This document shows positions 1 through 7,526 of a stretch of 19,232 bases of DNA, in pieces. A program made the position numbers and the translations under genes. Below the pieces are notes generated by a model, which was not told the DNA's origin, did no database searches, and saw nothing but the letters and a program-made list of their open reading frames with translations. The DNA is from Galactobacillus timonensis (GTDB lineage Bacteria; Bacillota_I; Bacilli_A; Erysipelotrichales; Erysipelotrichaceae), in contig NZ_LT964741.1 of the NCBI RefSeq assembly GCF_900240265.1, positions 24,402-43,633 of the forward strand, in the 5' to 3' direction. Position 1 is the first letter of the stretch; each line of letters begins with the position of its first letter.

Positions 1-14
1 GGGTCTCCAAAATC

Positions 15-75
15 CTTGGGGGAGTGAAGTTTGGGGGAGCACTTTGGGGGACCGTCTGAATTCAACTTTGGGGGA
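15..75 (+). repeat. Cluster of TTTGGGGGA subterminal repeats, left end
   Basis: Four related units are visible: CTTGGGGGAG near 16, TTTGGGGGAG near 31, CTTTGGGGGACC near 43 and CTTTGGGGGACC near 66. They are mirrored by five inverted units at the other end of the element. Multiple spaced copies at an insertion-sequence end usually serve as transposase binding sites; that role is inferred here. Confidence 0.75.
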
Positions 76-94
76 CCTGGTTTTTACTGCATTC

Positions 95-301
95 AACGTC
101 CTACCGAAGGATCTCAAAAGACAATCCAGAGGTGTCAGTAACTTCGAATACACCCGCAACAGAATCCTTTGGGCAACACGTGAGCAGACATCCATGCTTG
201 CCGTGCCTCGCATCCGTGAAGACGTTCATACGTTCACAGGAAAGAAGCGCGGACCATACAGAAAGCAGAACCGCGAGCAGGAAAACTCATTAGATAAATA
301 A
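95..301 (+). pseudogene. ISL3-family transposase, C-terminal remnant
   Basis: The frame ending at the TAA at 299-301 encodes about 68 residues with the segment KRQSRGVSNFEYTRNRIL, which matches my memory of the end of ISL3-family (IS204/IS1001/IS1096/IS1165) DDE transposases. A basic tail with GKKRGPYRK follows. An ATG in the same frame at 44 exists, but residues before about position 95 are translated from the terminal repeats and are not transposase, so the junction of the internal deletion lies near 80-95. The catalytic DDE core is absent, so the protein cannot transpose anything by itself. No ribosome-binding site is seen. It is probably not expressed. Confidence 0.6.
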
Positions 302-382
302 AACGTAGGAACGTCGTTGAAACAGTACGCCTGCCAGTTCGCTGACAGAGGAATCATTTCTACTGTCACGCTGCCCCACAAG

Positions 383-437
383 AAAATCCGGAAGCCCAAA
401 GTCATATTACTGTAACTCTGGTAAATTCCGGATTTTT
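383..437 (+). terminator. Possible terminator of the ISL3-like transposase remnant
   Basis: An 11-bp perfect stem (AAAATCCGGAA at 383-393, TTCCGGATTTT at 426-436) encloses a 32-base loop and runs into T residues. It lies 80 bases after the transposase stop codon, inside the element. The long loop makes it a weak terminator candidate. Nothing else is recognisable between 301 and 460. Confidence 0.4.
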
Positions 438-462
438 CATTGCAGGGTCATTTCAGGGCTTC

Positions 463-537
463 TCCCCCAAAGTGTCCCCCAAAGTTAACAGGCCATCTCC
501 CCCAAAGTCTCCCCCAGAGTTTTTGGCTTCTCCCCCA
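463..537 (-). repeat. Cluster of TTTGGGGGA subterminal repeats, right end
   Basis: On the plus strand these appear as CTCCCCCAAAG, GTCCCCCAAAG, CTCCCCCAAAG, CTCCCCCAGAG and CTCCCCCAAC, that is, the left-end repeat in inverse orientation. The last unit is followed by the terminal CTCC-type inverted repeat that ends at 553. Confidence 0.75.
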
Positions 538-570
538 ACTTTTTTGGAGAGCCAGGCATTTTTTGCTTTG

Positions 571-1560
571 CTATTCAAACTCACTTACATTGTCGATTGT
601 AATTTTCTGATAGGAAAGGGTGATGTAGTGCCCGTTGACCAGCTGCGGCATTTCGCCTTCACCACCCAGAGCTTCGGCAAGCTGGTAGATCGCTGCCGCC
701 TGACCGCGGTAGTCATTGTATACGGTACCGATCAGCTGGTTTTCCCTGACGAGCTGACAGCCTACTGCTGTTCCATCAATTCCCACAATCAGCGGGCGCT
801 GTTCCACGGGGATTCCGGCTGCTTCATAGGCATCGACGGCGCCGGCTGCCATATCGTCGTTGTTGCAGAGAAACAGTTCTGTTTCCGTGCTTGCATTGAT
901 CAGATCGGTTACTTCTTCTTCCGCTTCGGATCGTTTCCAGTCGCAGATGGAGTATCCGAGCTTTTCGACCGTGATGCCGGCATCCTGCAGGGTCGCAAGC
1001 GAAGATTCGCTGCGCAGAATCGTATCCTGGTGGCCGGGTTCGCCTTCCAGCACGTAGACCTGCAGAGTTCCGTCACCGTTGCGGTCGGCTTCCGGATGTT
1101 CGCGGATGTAGGCGGCTGCGATCTGTCCCTGCATTCGTCCGCTTTCCTCCGGATCGCTGCCGACGTAGTAAAGCTGATCCCATCGGTCGATGTCAGATTC
1201 CACCGGTTCACGGTTGAAGAAAATGATCGGAATGTTGTTTTTCATTGCTGCATTGATGATGGAGGAAGTGCTTGTACGGTCCACGAGGTTGACGCAGATC
1301 ACGTTCATCCCGTCATCGATCAGATCCTGTACCTGTTCATTCTGGGTGAGCTGCGAGCGCCGGGCGGTTCTCAGGGTGATATGGACATTGTCCGCCTGAG
1401 CCAGCCGGCTGATTTCATCCGTAATGGAAGCGATAAACGTATCATCGCCATCATAGACCGCGATGCCGATGTTCAAAATATGAGTAGAAGAGGCGGCAGG
1501 CGTACAGCCCGAAAGCACAAGCAGCGGGACAATGGCAATGGTTTCCAGAAAAGTCTTCAT
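571..1560 (-). CDS. MglB-like galactose/glucose-binding lipoprotein
   Basis: Sugar-binding lipoprotein of the periplasmic binding protein type I fold, closest to MglB (D-galactose/D-glucose/methyl-galactoside binding). The 329-residue protein starts with a signal peptide and lipobox LSGC (Cys19), so it should be tethered outside the membrane. The MglB calcium loop is clear (DRNGDGTLQ, residues 159-167) and is followed by EGEPGHQD (172-179). FFNREP (114-119), NNDDMAAGA (233-241) and GIDGT (260-264) fit sugar-contact and hinge segments of the family. The start is supported by AAAGGAGG upstream. It is the last gene of the unit, 12 bases after the preceding stop. No mglA/mglC transporter genes are seen, and an ISL3 remnant begins 17 bases downstream. 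It could serve a transporter encoded elsewhere or act as a sensor for the adjacent kinase. Confidence 0.85.
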   Translation of the reverse strand: MKTFLETIAIVPLLVLSGCTPAASSTHILNIGIAVYDGDDTFIASITDEISRLAQADNVHITLRTARRSQLTQNEQVQDLIDDGMNVICVNLVDRTSTSSIINAAMKNNIPIIFFNREPVESDIDRWDQLYYVGSDPEESGRMQGQIAAAYIREHPEADRNGDGTLQVYVLEGEPGHQDTILRSESSLATLQDAGITVEKLGYSICDWKRSEAEEEVTDLINASTETELFLCNNDDMAAGAVDAYEAAGIPVEQRPLIVGIDGTAVGCQLVRENQLIGTVYNDYRGQAAAIYQLAEALGGEGEMPQLVNGHYITLSYQKITIDNVSEFE

Positions 1561-1572
1561 TTCACACCTCCT

Positions 1573-2517
1573 TTACTGCCGGATCGGGAACAGCAGCTGT
1601 TGATTCTTCTTCGTAAACATGTTGGCATGGGCAATGATCGAATAATCAATCGTGCCGTCCTGCAGTGGCGTGCGGTCGCTGCAGTAGGCCGCAATCTGTT
1701 CGATCGCCTGGAAGCCGGCAAGATATTCATTGGGAACGATCATCCGGCTGATGATTTCCTGGTCTGTATAGGAAATGCAGGTATTCGAGATGCCGATGCC
1801 GTAAAGTCCGTTGATCTCTTCCGGATGAGCGGATGCGTAATCAGCGGCAGCTTCGAGCGCATAGTTGTCCAGAGCGATCAGAACGTTGACAGGATCTTCG
1901 CTTTGAGCCCGGGTCAGGGATGCCTGCGTCGGATCCTTGAGGATCCAGGCGGCGCTGATGTCGTGCTTCGCCAGTTCTTCATTGAGACTTGCGAGCCGCT
2001 CAATCAGTTCCGAAGAATCTGTGGAAGAAAGTACAATGCCGATTTTTCGATCCGTTGCCGTCGCATAATCGGAAGCCGCAATCTGAGCCAGCGAAACACC
2101 GGCTGCCCGCGCGCTGAGCGAAAGATGTGCAATCCGGGTTCCGGTTTCAAGGGATCCGCGGGTACCGATCAGCACCGCCGGAGTCGATGTCCTGTTCAGA
2201 AGATTTGCGCTCGAATCGTTGAGCAGACTTGCGACGATGCCGTTGGGAGCCGCTGCAATGGCGGATTCGATCTGTGCCTCTTCATTTTCCTGATTGGTAC
2301 TCACGATGGTGAGCGAAATGTCATATTCTCTGGCGGCTGCCCGTACACCGGTGCGGAACAGGGACCAGCGCTCATCCGCTGCACTTGGAAGAATGAGCGT
2401 CACTTCCCGCTGCACGGGTGCCTGCGGTTCCGCGGCGGCGAGATAGCCGGAAATCAATGCCGTAATCGTCAATGCGGCTACAACCAGAAGGAAGACTATA
2501 CTGCGTGACTGTTTCAT
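1573..2517 (-). CDS. Membrane-anchored sugar-binding-type protein
   Basis: Predicted extracytoplasmic protein of 314 residues with the periplasmic binding protein type I (LacI/RbsB-like) pattern: a Rossmann-like N-terminal lobe beginning VTLILPSAADERWSLF after residue 38, and a second lobe containing KIGIVLSS and VNVLIALDN. One hydrophobic segment (about residues 7-27) is not followed by a lipobox cysteine, so it is either an uncleaved anchor or a signal peptide cut after an Ala-Ala-Ala stretch. The start overlaps the kinase stop by 4 bases (ATGA), with AAGGAGG upstream. Binding proteins encoded next to YesM-type kinases can act as ligand sensors for them (XylFII-LytS in Clostridium is the precedent); that role is inferred here. 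Its ligand is unknown; it lacks the MglB calcium loop. Confidence 0.7.
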   Translation of the reverse strand: MKQSRSIVFLLVVAALTITALISGYLAAAEPQAPVQREVTLILPSAADERWSLFRTGVRAAAREYDISLTIVSTNQENEEAQIESAIAAAPNGIVASLLNDSSANLLNRTSTPAVLIGTRGSLETGTRIAHLSLSARAAGVSLAQIAASDYATATDRKIGIVLSSTDSSELIERLASLNEELAKHDISAAWILKDPTQASLTRAQSEDPVNVLIALDNYALEAAADYASAHPEEINGLYGIGISNTCISYTDQEIISRMIVPNEYLAGFQAIEQIAAYCSDRTPLQDGTIDYSIIAHANMFTKKNQQLLFPIRQ

Positions 2518-4334
2518 CGTGTGCCTCCTTCATATTTCGTCATGTTTTCTTCGGTGGCTTCAATGGCGGGAATGTGGATTGTTACCGTTGTGCCGACATC
2601 GAGCTCGCTCTTTACAGAGAGACCATAGCTGTCCCCGAAGCGCAGACGCAGGCGGCGGTCAACATTGATCAGGCCGACGCCGGATCCGTGCTTTTCTACG
2701 GCGGGGCGCTTGGTTTCAATGAGGATATTTTCTACCTCTTCCGGCGTCATGCCGTAGCCGTTATCGGATACATCGATATAGATGTCATCATCGCTCCGGT
2801 AGCCGTGGATGCGGATGAGCCCATCCTGCTCCGCCTCCTTGATGCCGTGATAGATTGCATTTTCGAGAATCGGCTGCAGCACCAGCTTGACGATTAGGCA
2901 GGAACCGATATTGTCCTCGATGTCAAACTGCGCCGTGAACGACTGCTTGTAGCGGACGCGCTGAATGTTGAGATAGGCTTCTGCCTGCTTCAGTTCGTTG
3001 TCGATGCGGATGATGGAATGGCCGCGGTTCAGCGACATGCGGAAGAAGGAGGCGAGCTGCGTGATCATGAAGACGGCTTCCTTGTATTTCTCGTCTTCGA
3101 TCATCCAGACAATGGAGTCGAGCGTGTTATAGAGGAAATGGGGATTGATTTGCGCCTGCAGAGCGTCGAGCTCTGACTTGCGCTTTTCCTCTTCCTCTTT
3201 GCGCATTTCATCCATGAGGCGGTTGATCTGTGCCATGTAGGAGTGCAGCGTTGCGCCGAGCTCCTGGATTTCGGCGGAACTGTTTTCATACAGTTGGGGC
3301 GGAAGATTGTTGACGCCTTCCATGTTGGCAATGGCATCATTCAGCCGGATCAGCGGATCCGAAACCTGGCGCGCAAGTGCACGGTTGATGATCACCAGCG
3401 CCAGCGCTGTCAAAGACACGATCATGACGATGAGGCTGCGTGTTTCCCGTTCGTTGAAGGAGAGAATGGAGCGGGGAATGACGCCGACCAGTTTCCAGCC
3501 CGTATAGGAGACGGTCTGGACGATGACGATCTGTTCTCCGTCCTCATTGATTTCGCTGTGGGCACCATCCTGATAATGGAGGGCTGTCTCCGTGGCTTCG
3601 GTGAACTGGCCCGCCTGGATCCGTGACTGATACGGATGATAGATCAGGGTGCCGTCATTGGCCATGAGATAGAGATAGCTGCCGGAAAGTTCGGTGTTTG
3701 TCTCTTCGAGCAGCTGCTCCATTGCCTGATAGTTCATGTCAATCAGAAGGACGCCGCGTTCCGCCTTTCCATTCTGGGTCAGATCGACGGCGGTGGAAAG
3801 GGTGATGACCCATTGATAGGTATGCGAAGGAGAGACAAACAGGTTCTGAATGTGGGGCTGGGAGAAGTGGATGTTTTCGACCTTGGCCAGGGCGGATGTG
3901 AACCATTCCTGTTCGCGCACATCAACGTTGGGCTTCATTACGGCATCCGGCGCTTCACAGATCAGCGTCCCGTCCTCATGGAAGAGGGCGATGGAGACGA
4001 TCTGGTTGGAATTGGCCGCATACAGCAGCTGCATATTGTCGCTGATACTGTCAGTGGAGAGATCGCTTTTCTTGATGACGTCGTAGTAGATGGCGTTGGA
4101 CGTGCTGCGGATCGAGGAAAGGTAGTTTTCGATGTTCAGAGTCCCCTGGAAGACGGTGCTCTGTGTCGCCTCCTGCAGGGTGGTGCGTGTGCTGCGGCTG
4201 ATGAGGCTCATCGTGACGAAGCCGAACATCGTCATCATTACAATCGCAACTGTCGAAAAGGAAATGAGGATGACGGTGCGGAAGCTGCGCGGCCGTGCGG
4301 ATCGCAAGTGTTTCAGTCGCCCCATATCGCTCAT
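2514..4334 (-). CDS. YesM-type sensor histidine kinase with Cache domain
   Basis: Membrane sensor kinase of 606 residues. In order: TM1 (about 20-44), a large extracellular region with Cache-like pattern (about 45-295), TM2 (about 300-320), a HAMP linker, the His_kinase (LytS/YesM-type) domain with NPHFLYN (phospho-acceptor His399), then an HATPase_c domain with N-box ILENAIYHG (489-497), SDNGYGMT (523-530) and GSGVGL (550-555). All ATP-binding motifs are present, so it should be active. It overlaps the response regulator upstream and the binding protein downstream by 4 bases each (ATGA at both joints), indicating translational coupling. Partner: the response regulator at 4331-5914. The signal is probably an extracellular sugar, perhaps presented by one of the two adjacent binding proteins (inference). 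Confidence 0.92.
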   Translation of the reverse strand: MSDMGRLKHLRSARPRSFRTVILISFSTVAIVMMTMFGFVTMSLISRSTRTTLQEATQSTVFQGTLNIENYLSSIRSTSNAIYYDVIKKSDLSTDSISDNMQLLYAANSNQIVSIALFHEDGTLICEAPDAVMKPNVDVREQEWFTSALAKVENIHFSQPHIQNLFVSPSHTYQWVITLSTAVDLTQNGKAERGVLLIDMNYQAMEQLLEETNTELSGSYLYLMANDGTLIYHPYQSRIQAGQFTEATETALHYQDGAHSEINEDGEQIVIVQTVSYTGWKLVGVIPRSILSFNERETRSLIVMIVSLTALALVIINRALARQVSDPLIRLNDAIANMEGVNNLPPQLYENSSAEIQELGATLHSYMAQINRLMDEMRKEEEEKRKSELDALQAQINPHFLYNTLDSIVWMIEDEKYKEAVFMITQLASFFRMSLNRGHSIIRIDNELKQAEAYLNIQRVRYKQSFTAQFDIEDNIGSCLIVKLVLQPILENAIYHGIKEAEQDGLIRIHGYRSDDDIYIDVSDNGYGMTPEEVENILIETKRPAVEKHGSGVGLINVDRRLRLRFGDSYGLSVKSELDVGTTVTIHIPAIEATEENMTKYEGGTR

Positions 4335-5914
4335 CTTCCCTTGTATTTGCTTGGAGAGACGCCATAGCGGCGGCGGAAGACATAGGAAAAGTAGTTGGGA
4401 TCGCTGTATCCAACCTTGGTCGCAACGATATAGGTCTTTTCATTTCCGGAGATGAGCAGTTCCGCAGCCTTGTTCATGCGGAACTCGGTAAGATATCCGA
4501 CGAACGGCTGTCCGGTTTCGCGGCGGAAGATCGTTGAAAAATAGGACGTTGAAACGCCGAGATCACGGCACAGGGAATTCAGATTCAGATCCGGATCACT
4601 GTAATGTTCCTGGATATAGTCTTTGGCCTTGAGAACGATGTTTTCCGTCGAACTGCGGCGGTGTCCGCTCAGTTCCTTCTGCATGCGCAGGCAGACGTCC
4701 GTCATCCAGGATGCCAGTGTCTCGGGGCCGCGCGTCTGTAGGTCCATCGTTGTCGGATCCTTTCCGAACGAATTTTCCAGATCCAGCTCATTGTCGCGGG
4801 CAAAGCGGCCAAGATGACCGATCAGCTCCATGATGAACAGATGGTACGCCGCAACCGAGGAGCGGGGAATGCTGGTATCGAGAAAGCGCTTGATGGCTTG
4901 CCTGAGTTCTTCGGGATCTTCGAGCTTCATCTGCTTGAAGACATTCTGCAGTTCCTGATCGCTGGCGGTGGCGGAAAGTTCCGATTCCTTCGGCGCAACT
5001 TCGGCGATGTTGATGGCCTGACCGCTGCCGTAGATGACGCGGTAGGAGACTGCTTGCCGTGCGCCGCTGTAGCTTTCCGGCATTTCGGCAAGCGTGGAAC
5101 AGGGGTGGCCGATGCCGCAGGTGACCGTTGCCTGCAGAGCGCTTTTTGCCAGGCGGCAGAAGCGGTCCAGTTCATCGGTCAGATCGCGGATTTCTTCTTC
5201 GCTGTTGAGCGATACGATCATGCACAGATTGTTGAGAAAGCTGAAGAAATGGGGCTGCCAGCGTTCACTGACCTTTTCTTCAGCAAGTCTTCTTACGCTC
5301 ATCACCAGCAGGATGTACTGCATGCCCTGCGGCAGGACGGAGGAACTGGTATGAAAGATGGCGACGGCATAATACGGACCGGGAAGTGAGATCTGATAGC
5401 TGACGCAGTATTTCCTGATTTCCTCCTGGGGAATATGTCCCTGAACCAGGGACGTGAAGAAGTTTTCCTGCAGAAGAGGCAGCGACTGCTGGTAGTACTG
5501 TTCCAGAAGTTTCTGGTTCTGTCTCTCTTCGTGTTCCTGATCGAGCGATGCTGTGATCTTGCGGAAGATAGAGGTGAGGTAGTCGGAGTCGACCGGCTTC
5601 AGAAGATATTCGACGGCGTTAAGATGAACAGCCTCCTTGGCATATTCAAATTCATCAAAACCCGAAAGGATAATGATGCGGATATCGGGATAGAGGGAGC
5701 GCAGCTGCCTGGCCAGCTCGAGACCGTCCATGTAAGGCATCTTGATGTCGGTCATGACAATGTCGGGCTGTACTTTTTCGGCAAGCTCCAGCGCCTCGAC
5801 GCCATTGGACGCTTCACAGGGCTCTTCCAGTCCCAGCGCTGCCCAGTCAATTTTTCTGCGGATGACGGCGAGAACATCGTTTTCATCGTCTGCGAGCAAT
5901 ACTTTGTATGTCAT
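4331..5914 (-). CDS. YesN-type response regulator, AraC family
   Basis: Transcription factor of 527 residues. The N-terminal receiver domain has the acidic pair D9-D10, phospho-acceptor D56 (in MTDIKMP), S84 and K106 (LLKP). A long middle region (about 125-420) has no motif I can name. The C-terminal 100 residues are an AraC/XylS double helix-turn-helix, with LGVSTSYFSTIFRRETG for the first and VGYSDPNYFSYVFRRRYGVSP for the second. It presumably activates the sugar-uptake or catabolic genes controlled by the neighbouring kinase. GGAGG lies just before the ATG, and the gene begins 8 bases after the stop of the upstream protein of unknown function. Residues all match a functional regulator; the target promoter is not identifiable here. 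Confidence 0.92.
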   Translation of the reverse strand: MTYKVLLADDENDVLAVIRRKIDWAALGLEEPCEASNGVEALELAEKVQPDIVMTDIKMPYMDGLELARQLRSLYPDIRIIILSGFDEFEYAKEAVHLNAVEYLLKPVDSDYLTSIFRKITASLDQEHEERQNQKLLEQYYQQSLPLLQENFFTSLVQGHIPQEEIRKYCVSYQISLPGPYYAVAIFHTSSSVLPQGMQYILLVMSVRRLAEEKVSERWQPHFFSFLNNLCMIVSLNSEEEIRDLTDELDRFCRLAKSALQATVTCGIGHPCSTLAEMPESYSGARQAVSYRVIYGSGQAINIAEVAPKESELSATASDQELQNVFKQMKLEDPEELRQAIKRFLDTSIPRSSVAAYHLFIMELIGHLGRFARDNELDLENSFGKDPTTMDLQTRGPETLASWMTDVCLRMQKELSGHRRSSTENIVLKAKDYIQEHYSDPDLNLNSLCRDLGVSTSYFSTIFRRETGQPFVGYLTEFRMNKAAELLISGNEKTYIVATKVGYSDPNYFSYVFRRRYGVSPSKYKGR

Positions 5915-5922
5915 GGCCTCCG

Positions 5923-6519
5923 TTACCTTCCTGCCTGTTTCAGATAGTCGCTGCCGTGTTCAATCTGGTCGCAATAGACTTCACATACAACCCTGTACAG
6001 CGGTTCGATCATTTCAAGGAAGCCGCATTCAGCGGGAAGATCATGGAAGCACTTCCGGATTTCTTCGGCAATTCTGCGATTGGTATATTCTTCACTGACC
6101 GACACTAGACCAAAGCCGGTTGTCCGGTACGTACGGTCATTGCGGCAGGCGCCGATCATGCGGGAGGCAAAGTCGCGCCATTCTTCCAGCAGCACATCAT
6201 CCGGTACGCTGCCTTCTTCAATTCCGAGGGCTTTGAGATAGGAATACAGCTCCGCCTTCCTGCGTGAACTGATGGAGAAACCGGAGCAGTTGGAGGCCAT
6301 GACCTTCAGCATCAGCCATGCCCGCATAAAACCGTCGGGACGCTCCCGTTTTCCCGTTCCGTAGCGCAGATGCAGTATTTCAAGCCGCCTTGCGTCCGCG
6401 GGGTCCGGGGACGCCTGCAGCCTCTGCTGCAGAGCTGCTTCCCGCTCAAAAATGTTATCGGTCTCGAAATAGTGCGACGGCCAGTCTTCAAAAAGATTCG
6501 GATGCGATGATTTTGCCAT
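5923..6519 (-). CDS. Conserved protein of unknown function leading the sensor operon
   Basis: A 198-residue, probably cytoplasmic protein without signal peptide or membrane segment. It is rich in charged and aromatic residues and predicted largely helical, with features such as RRLEILHLRYG (45-55) and DGFMRAWLMLKVMA (62-75). It resembles Firmicute proteins of about 200 residues grouped as DUF6553, but I recall this only loosely. It ends 8 bases before the response regulator in the same strand, so it is probably co-transcribed with the two-component genes. The Shine-Dalgarno is weak (AGGGA). A TAAAAT hexamer at 6549-6554 (minus) could be the operon's -10 box, but no good -35 is seen. Function unknown. 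Confidence 0.7.
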   Translation of the reverse strand: MAKSSHPNLFEDWPSHYFETDNIFEREAALQQRLQASPDPADARRLEILHLRYGTGKRERPDGFMRAWLMLKVMASNCSGFSISSRRKAELYSYLKALGIEEGSVPDDVLLEEWRDFASRMIGACRNDRTYRTTGFGLVSVSEEYTNRRIAEEIRKCFHDLPAECGFLEMIEPLYRVVCEVYCDQIEHGSDYLKQAGR

Positions 6520-6618
6520 GAATGTTTTCCCTGAACTCTGTAATTTCTATTTTACATGTCTCCGGTAGTTTTTGGGCAGCGGTGCCTGGGGGAAGAAAGG
6601 AAAAGACAGAGATATATA

Positions 6619-6640
6619 TAAAAATCTCCCGCAGGAGATT
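6619..6640 (-). terminator. Rho-independent terminator of the nuclease-fold gene
   Basis: On the minus strand AATCTCC / GGAGATT (6640-6634 and 6629-6623) form a 7-bp stem with a 4-base loop, followed by a T-run. The stem overlaps the stop codon at 6640-6642. It separates this gene from the sensor operon. Confidence 0.85.
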
Positions 6641-7428
6641 CAGTCATGGTTCCAGGAACACTGGGCAAGCAGAGGGCAGTGGTCGCTCGGTGCTTTGCCC
6701 ATGTAAAGACTCGTAATGATGCGGCAGCACTTTGCGTCCATTTTTTTGGAGACAAAGATGTGATCGATCGGCATGCGGCGGTGAAACGTGGATGCGAAAC
6801 GGTCACGGATCGTCGCCCCTTGTCTTGGCGCGAGATCCTTGATTTCAAGCGGATCACTCGGGGTAGAGAGAAGCGTGATCGCTGCCGAAACACGGGTCGC
6901 ATTGAAATCGCCGGTGAGGATGAGAAATTCACCCCTCCTGCGTTTCAGCAGCTCATTGCGCAGTACCAGGGCCTGCCGTGTACGCACCGCAGGAAGGACA
7001 TGATCCAGATGTGTATTGGCAAAGGTGAATATCGTTCCATCTGTGCGATCCTGCAGAATGCCGATGGTAGCGATGCGGGGATAAATGGATCCGGGATAGA
7101 AGGAACCGCACTTATCCGGTGTATCCGAGAGCCAGAAGGTGCTGCCGGACAGAATGTCGAAGCGATCCTTCTTGAACAGGATGCAGCAGCGTTCGTTGGC
7201 ATAGAGATCTTCATTGCCGCGCGCCTTTCCATAGAACTGATAGGCATCGAAGGTGTGGGGCAGAAAGGGGATCATGTCATCCGTCAGCTCCTGGATCCCG
7301 ATGAGATCAGGGTCATTCCAGCAGATCAGTTCCTCAATGGAACTGACACGGTCCTCAAAAGCCATCGATCCGATATTGAGGGGACCGGTGTTCTTGAGAT
7401 TGAGACTCATGATGGAATAGTCGGCCAT
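6640..7428 (-). CDS. Endonuclease/exonuclease/phosphatase-family hydrolase
   Basis: Metal-dependent phosphodiesterase-fold protein of 262 residues. The family's catalytic motifs are all visible: MSLNL (Asn10), GIQEL (Glu47, metal ligand), NTHLDH (138-143), TGDFNA (172-177), IDHIF (Asp222-His223) and PSDHCPL (Asp249-His250). No signal peptide is seen, so it should act in the cytoplasm. The substrate cannot be told from sequence; relatives include DNA-repair nucleases, sphingomyelinase-type and phosphatase-type enzymes. It is isolated: metK ends upstream with its own terminator and another terminator follows this stop codon. No Shine-Dalgarno precedes the ATG. A TATAGA box ends only 8 bases before it, so the transcript may be nearly leaderless. 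A later ATG (MSLNL) would cut off the first beta strand. Confidence 0.88.
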   Translation of the reverse strand: MADYSIMSLNLKNTGPLNIGSMAFEDRVSSIEELICWNDPDLIGIQELTDDMIPFLPHTFDAYQFYGKARGNEDLYANERCCILFKKDRFDILSGSTFWLSDTPDKCGSFYPGSIYPRIATIGILQDRTDGTIFTFANTHLDHVLPAVRTRQALVLRNELLKRRRGEFLILTGDFNATRVSAAITLLSTPSDPLEIKDLAPRQGATIRDRFASTFHRRMPIDHIFVSKKMDAKCCRIITSLYMGKAPSDHCPLLAQCSWNHD

Positions 7429-7436
7429 ATACCCAT

Positions 7437-7442
7437 TCTATA
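7437..7442 (-). promoter_or_regulatory. Candidate -10 box of the nuclease-fold gene
   Basis: TATAGA on the minus strand, 8 bases before the ATG at 7428. Transcription would begin about 2 bases before the start codon. No convincing -35 box is present, so this is tentative. Confidence 0.3.
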
Positions 7443-7460
7443 GCCCGCTTTATGAAATGC

Positions 7461-7494
7461 AAAAAGAAAAGAACCGCCCGCAGTGCGGACGGTT
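7461..7494 (-). terminator. Rho-independent terminator of metK
   Basis: On the minus strand AACCGTCCGC (7494-7485) pairs with GCGGGCGGTT (7481-7472) across a 3-base loop with one G-T wobble, followed by a T-rich tract. It lies 33 bases after the metK stop. Confidence 0.9.
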
Positions 7495-7526
7495 TTGACT
7501 GACTGATTGGTTGATTGAGCGATGGA

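Larger units (their letters stand above)
1..553. mobile_element. Internally deleted ISL3-like insertion sequence
   Basis: The two ends form an imperfect terminal inverted repeat: GGGTCTCCAAAA at 1-12 and, on the other strand, GGCTCTCCAAAA reading inward from 553. GGNTCT ends are typical of the ISL3 family. Inside each end are several copies of a TTTGGGGGA-type repeat: four at about 15-75, all in one orientation, and five at about 463-537, all inverted. Between them lies only the C-terminal part of a transposase gene and a hairpin, so the 5' part of the gene is missing. The left end coincides with the start of the window, so the target duplication cannot be checked; the right flank begins AGGCATTT at 554. 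The family assignment rests on end sequence and remnant protein and is moderately sure. Confidence 0.6.

Noticed and set aside
15..537. Possible CRISPR-like repeats (TTTGGGGGA clusters)
   Set aside because: Units are about 10 bases, unevenly spaced, inverted between the two clusters and linked to terminal inverted repeats; they are IS end repeats.
472..2508. 678-codon open frame on the plus strand
   Set aside because: It is antisense to two clear binding-protein genes, begins in the ISL3 end repeats, has no ribosome site and shows no protein motif. Biased codon use on the real strand keeps the opposite frame open.
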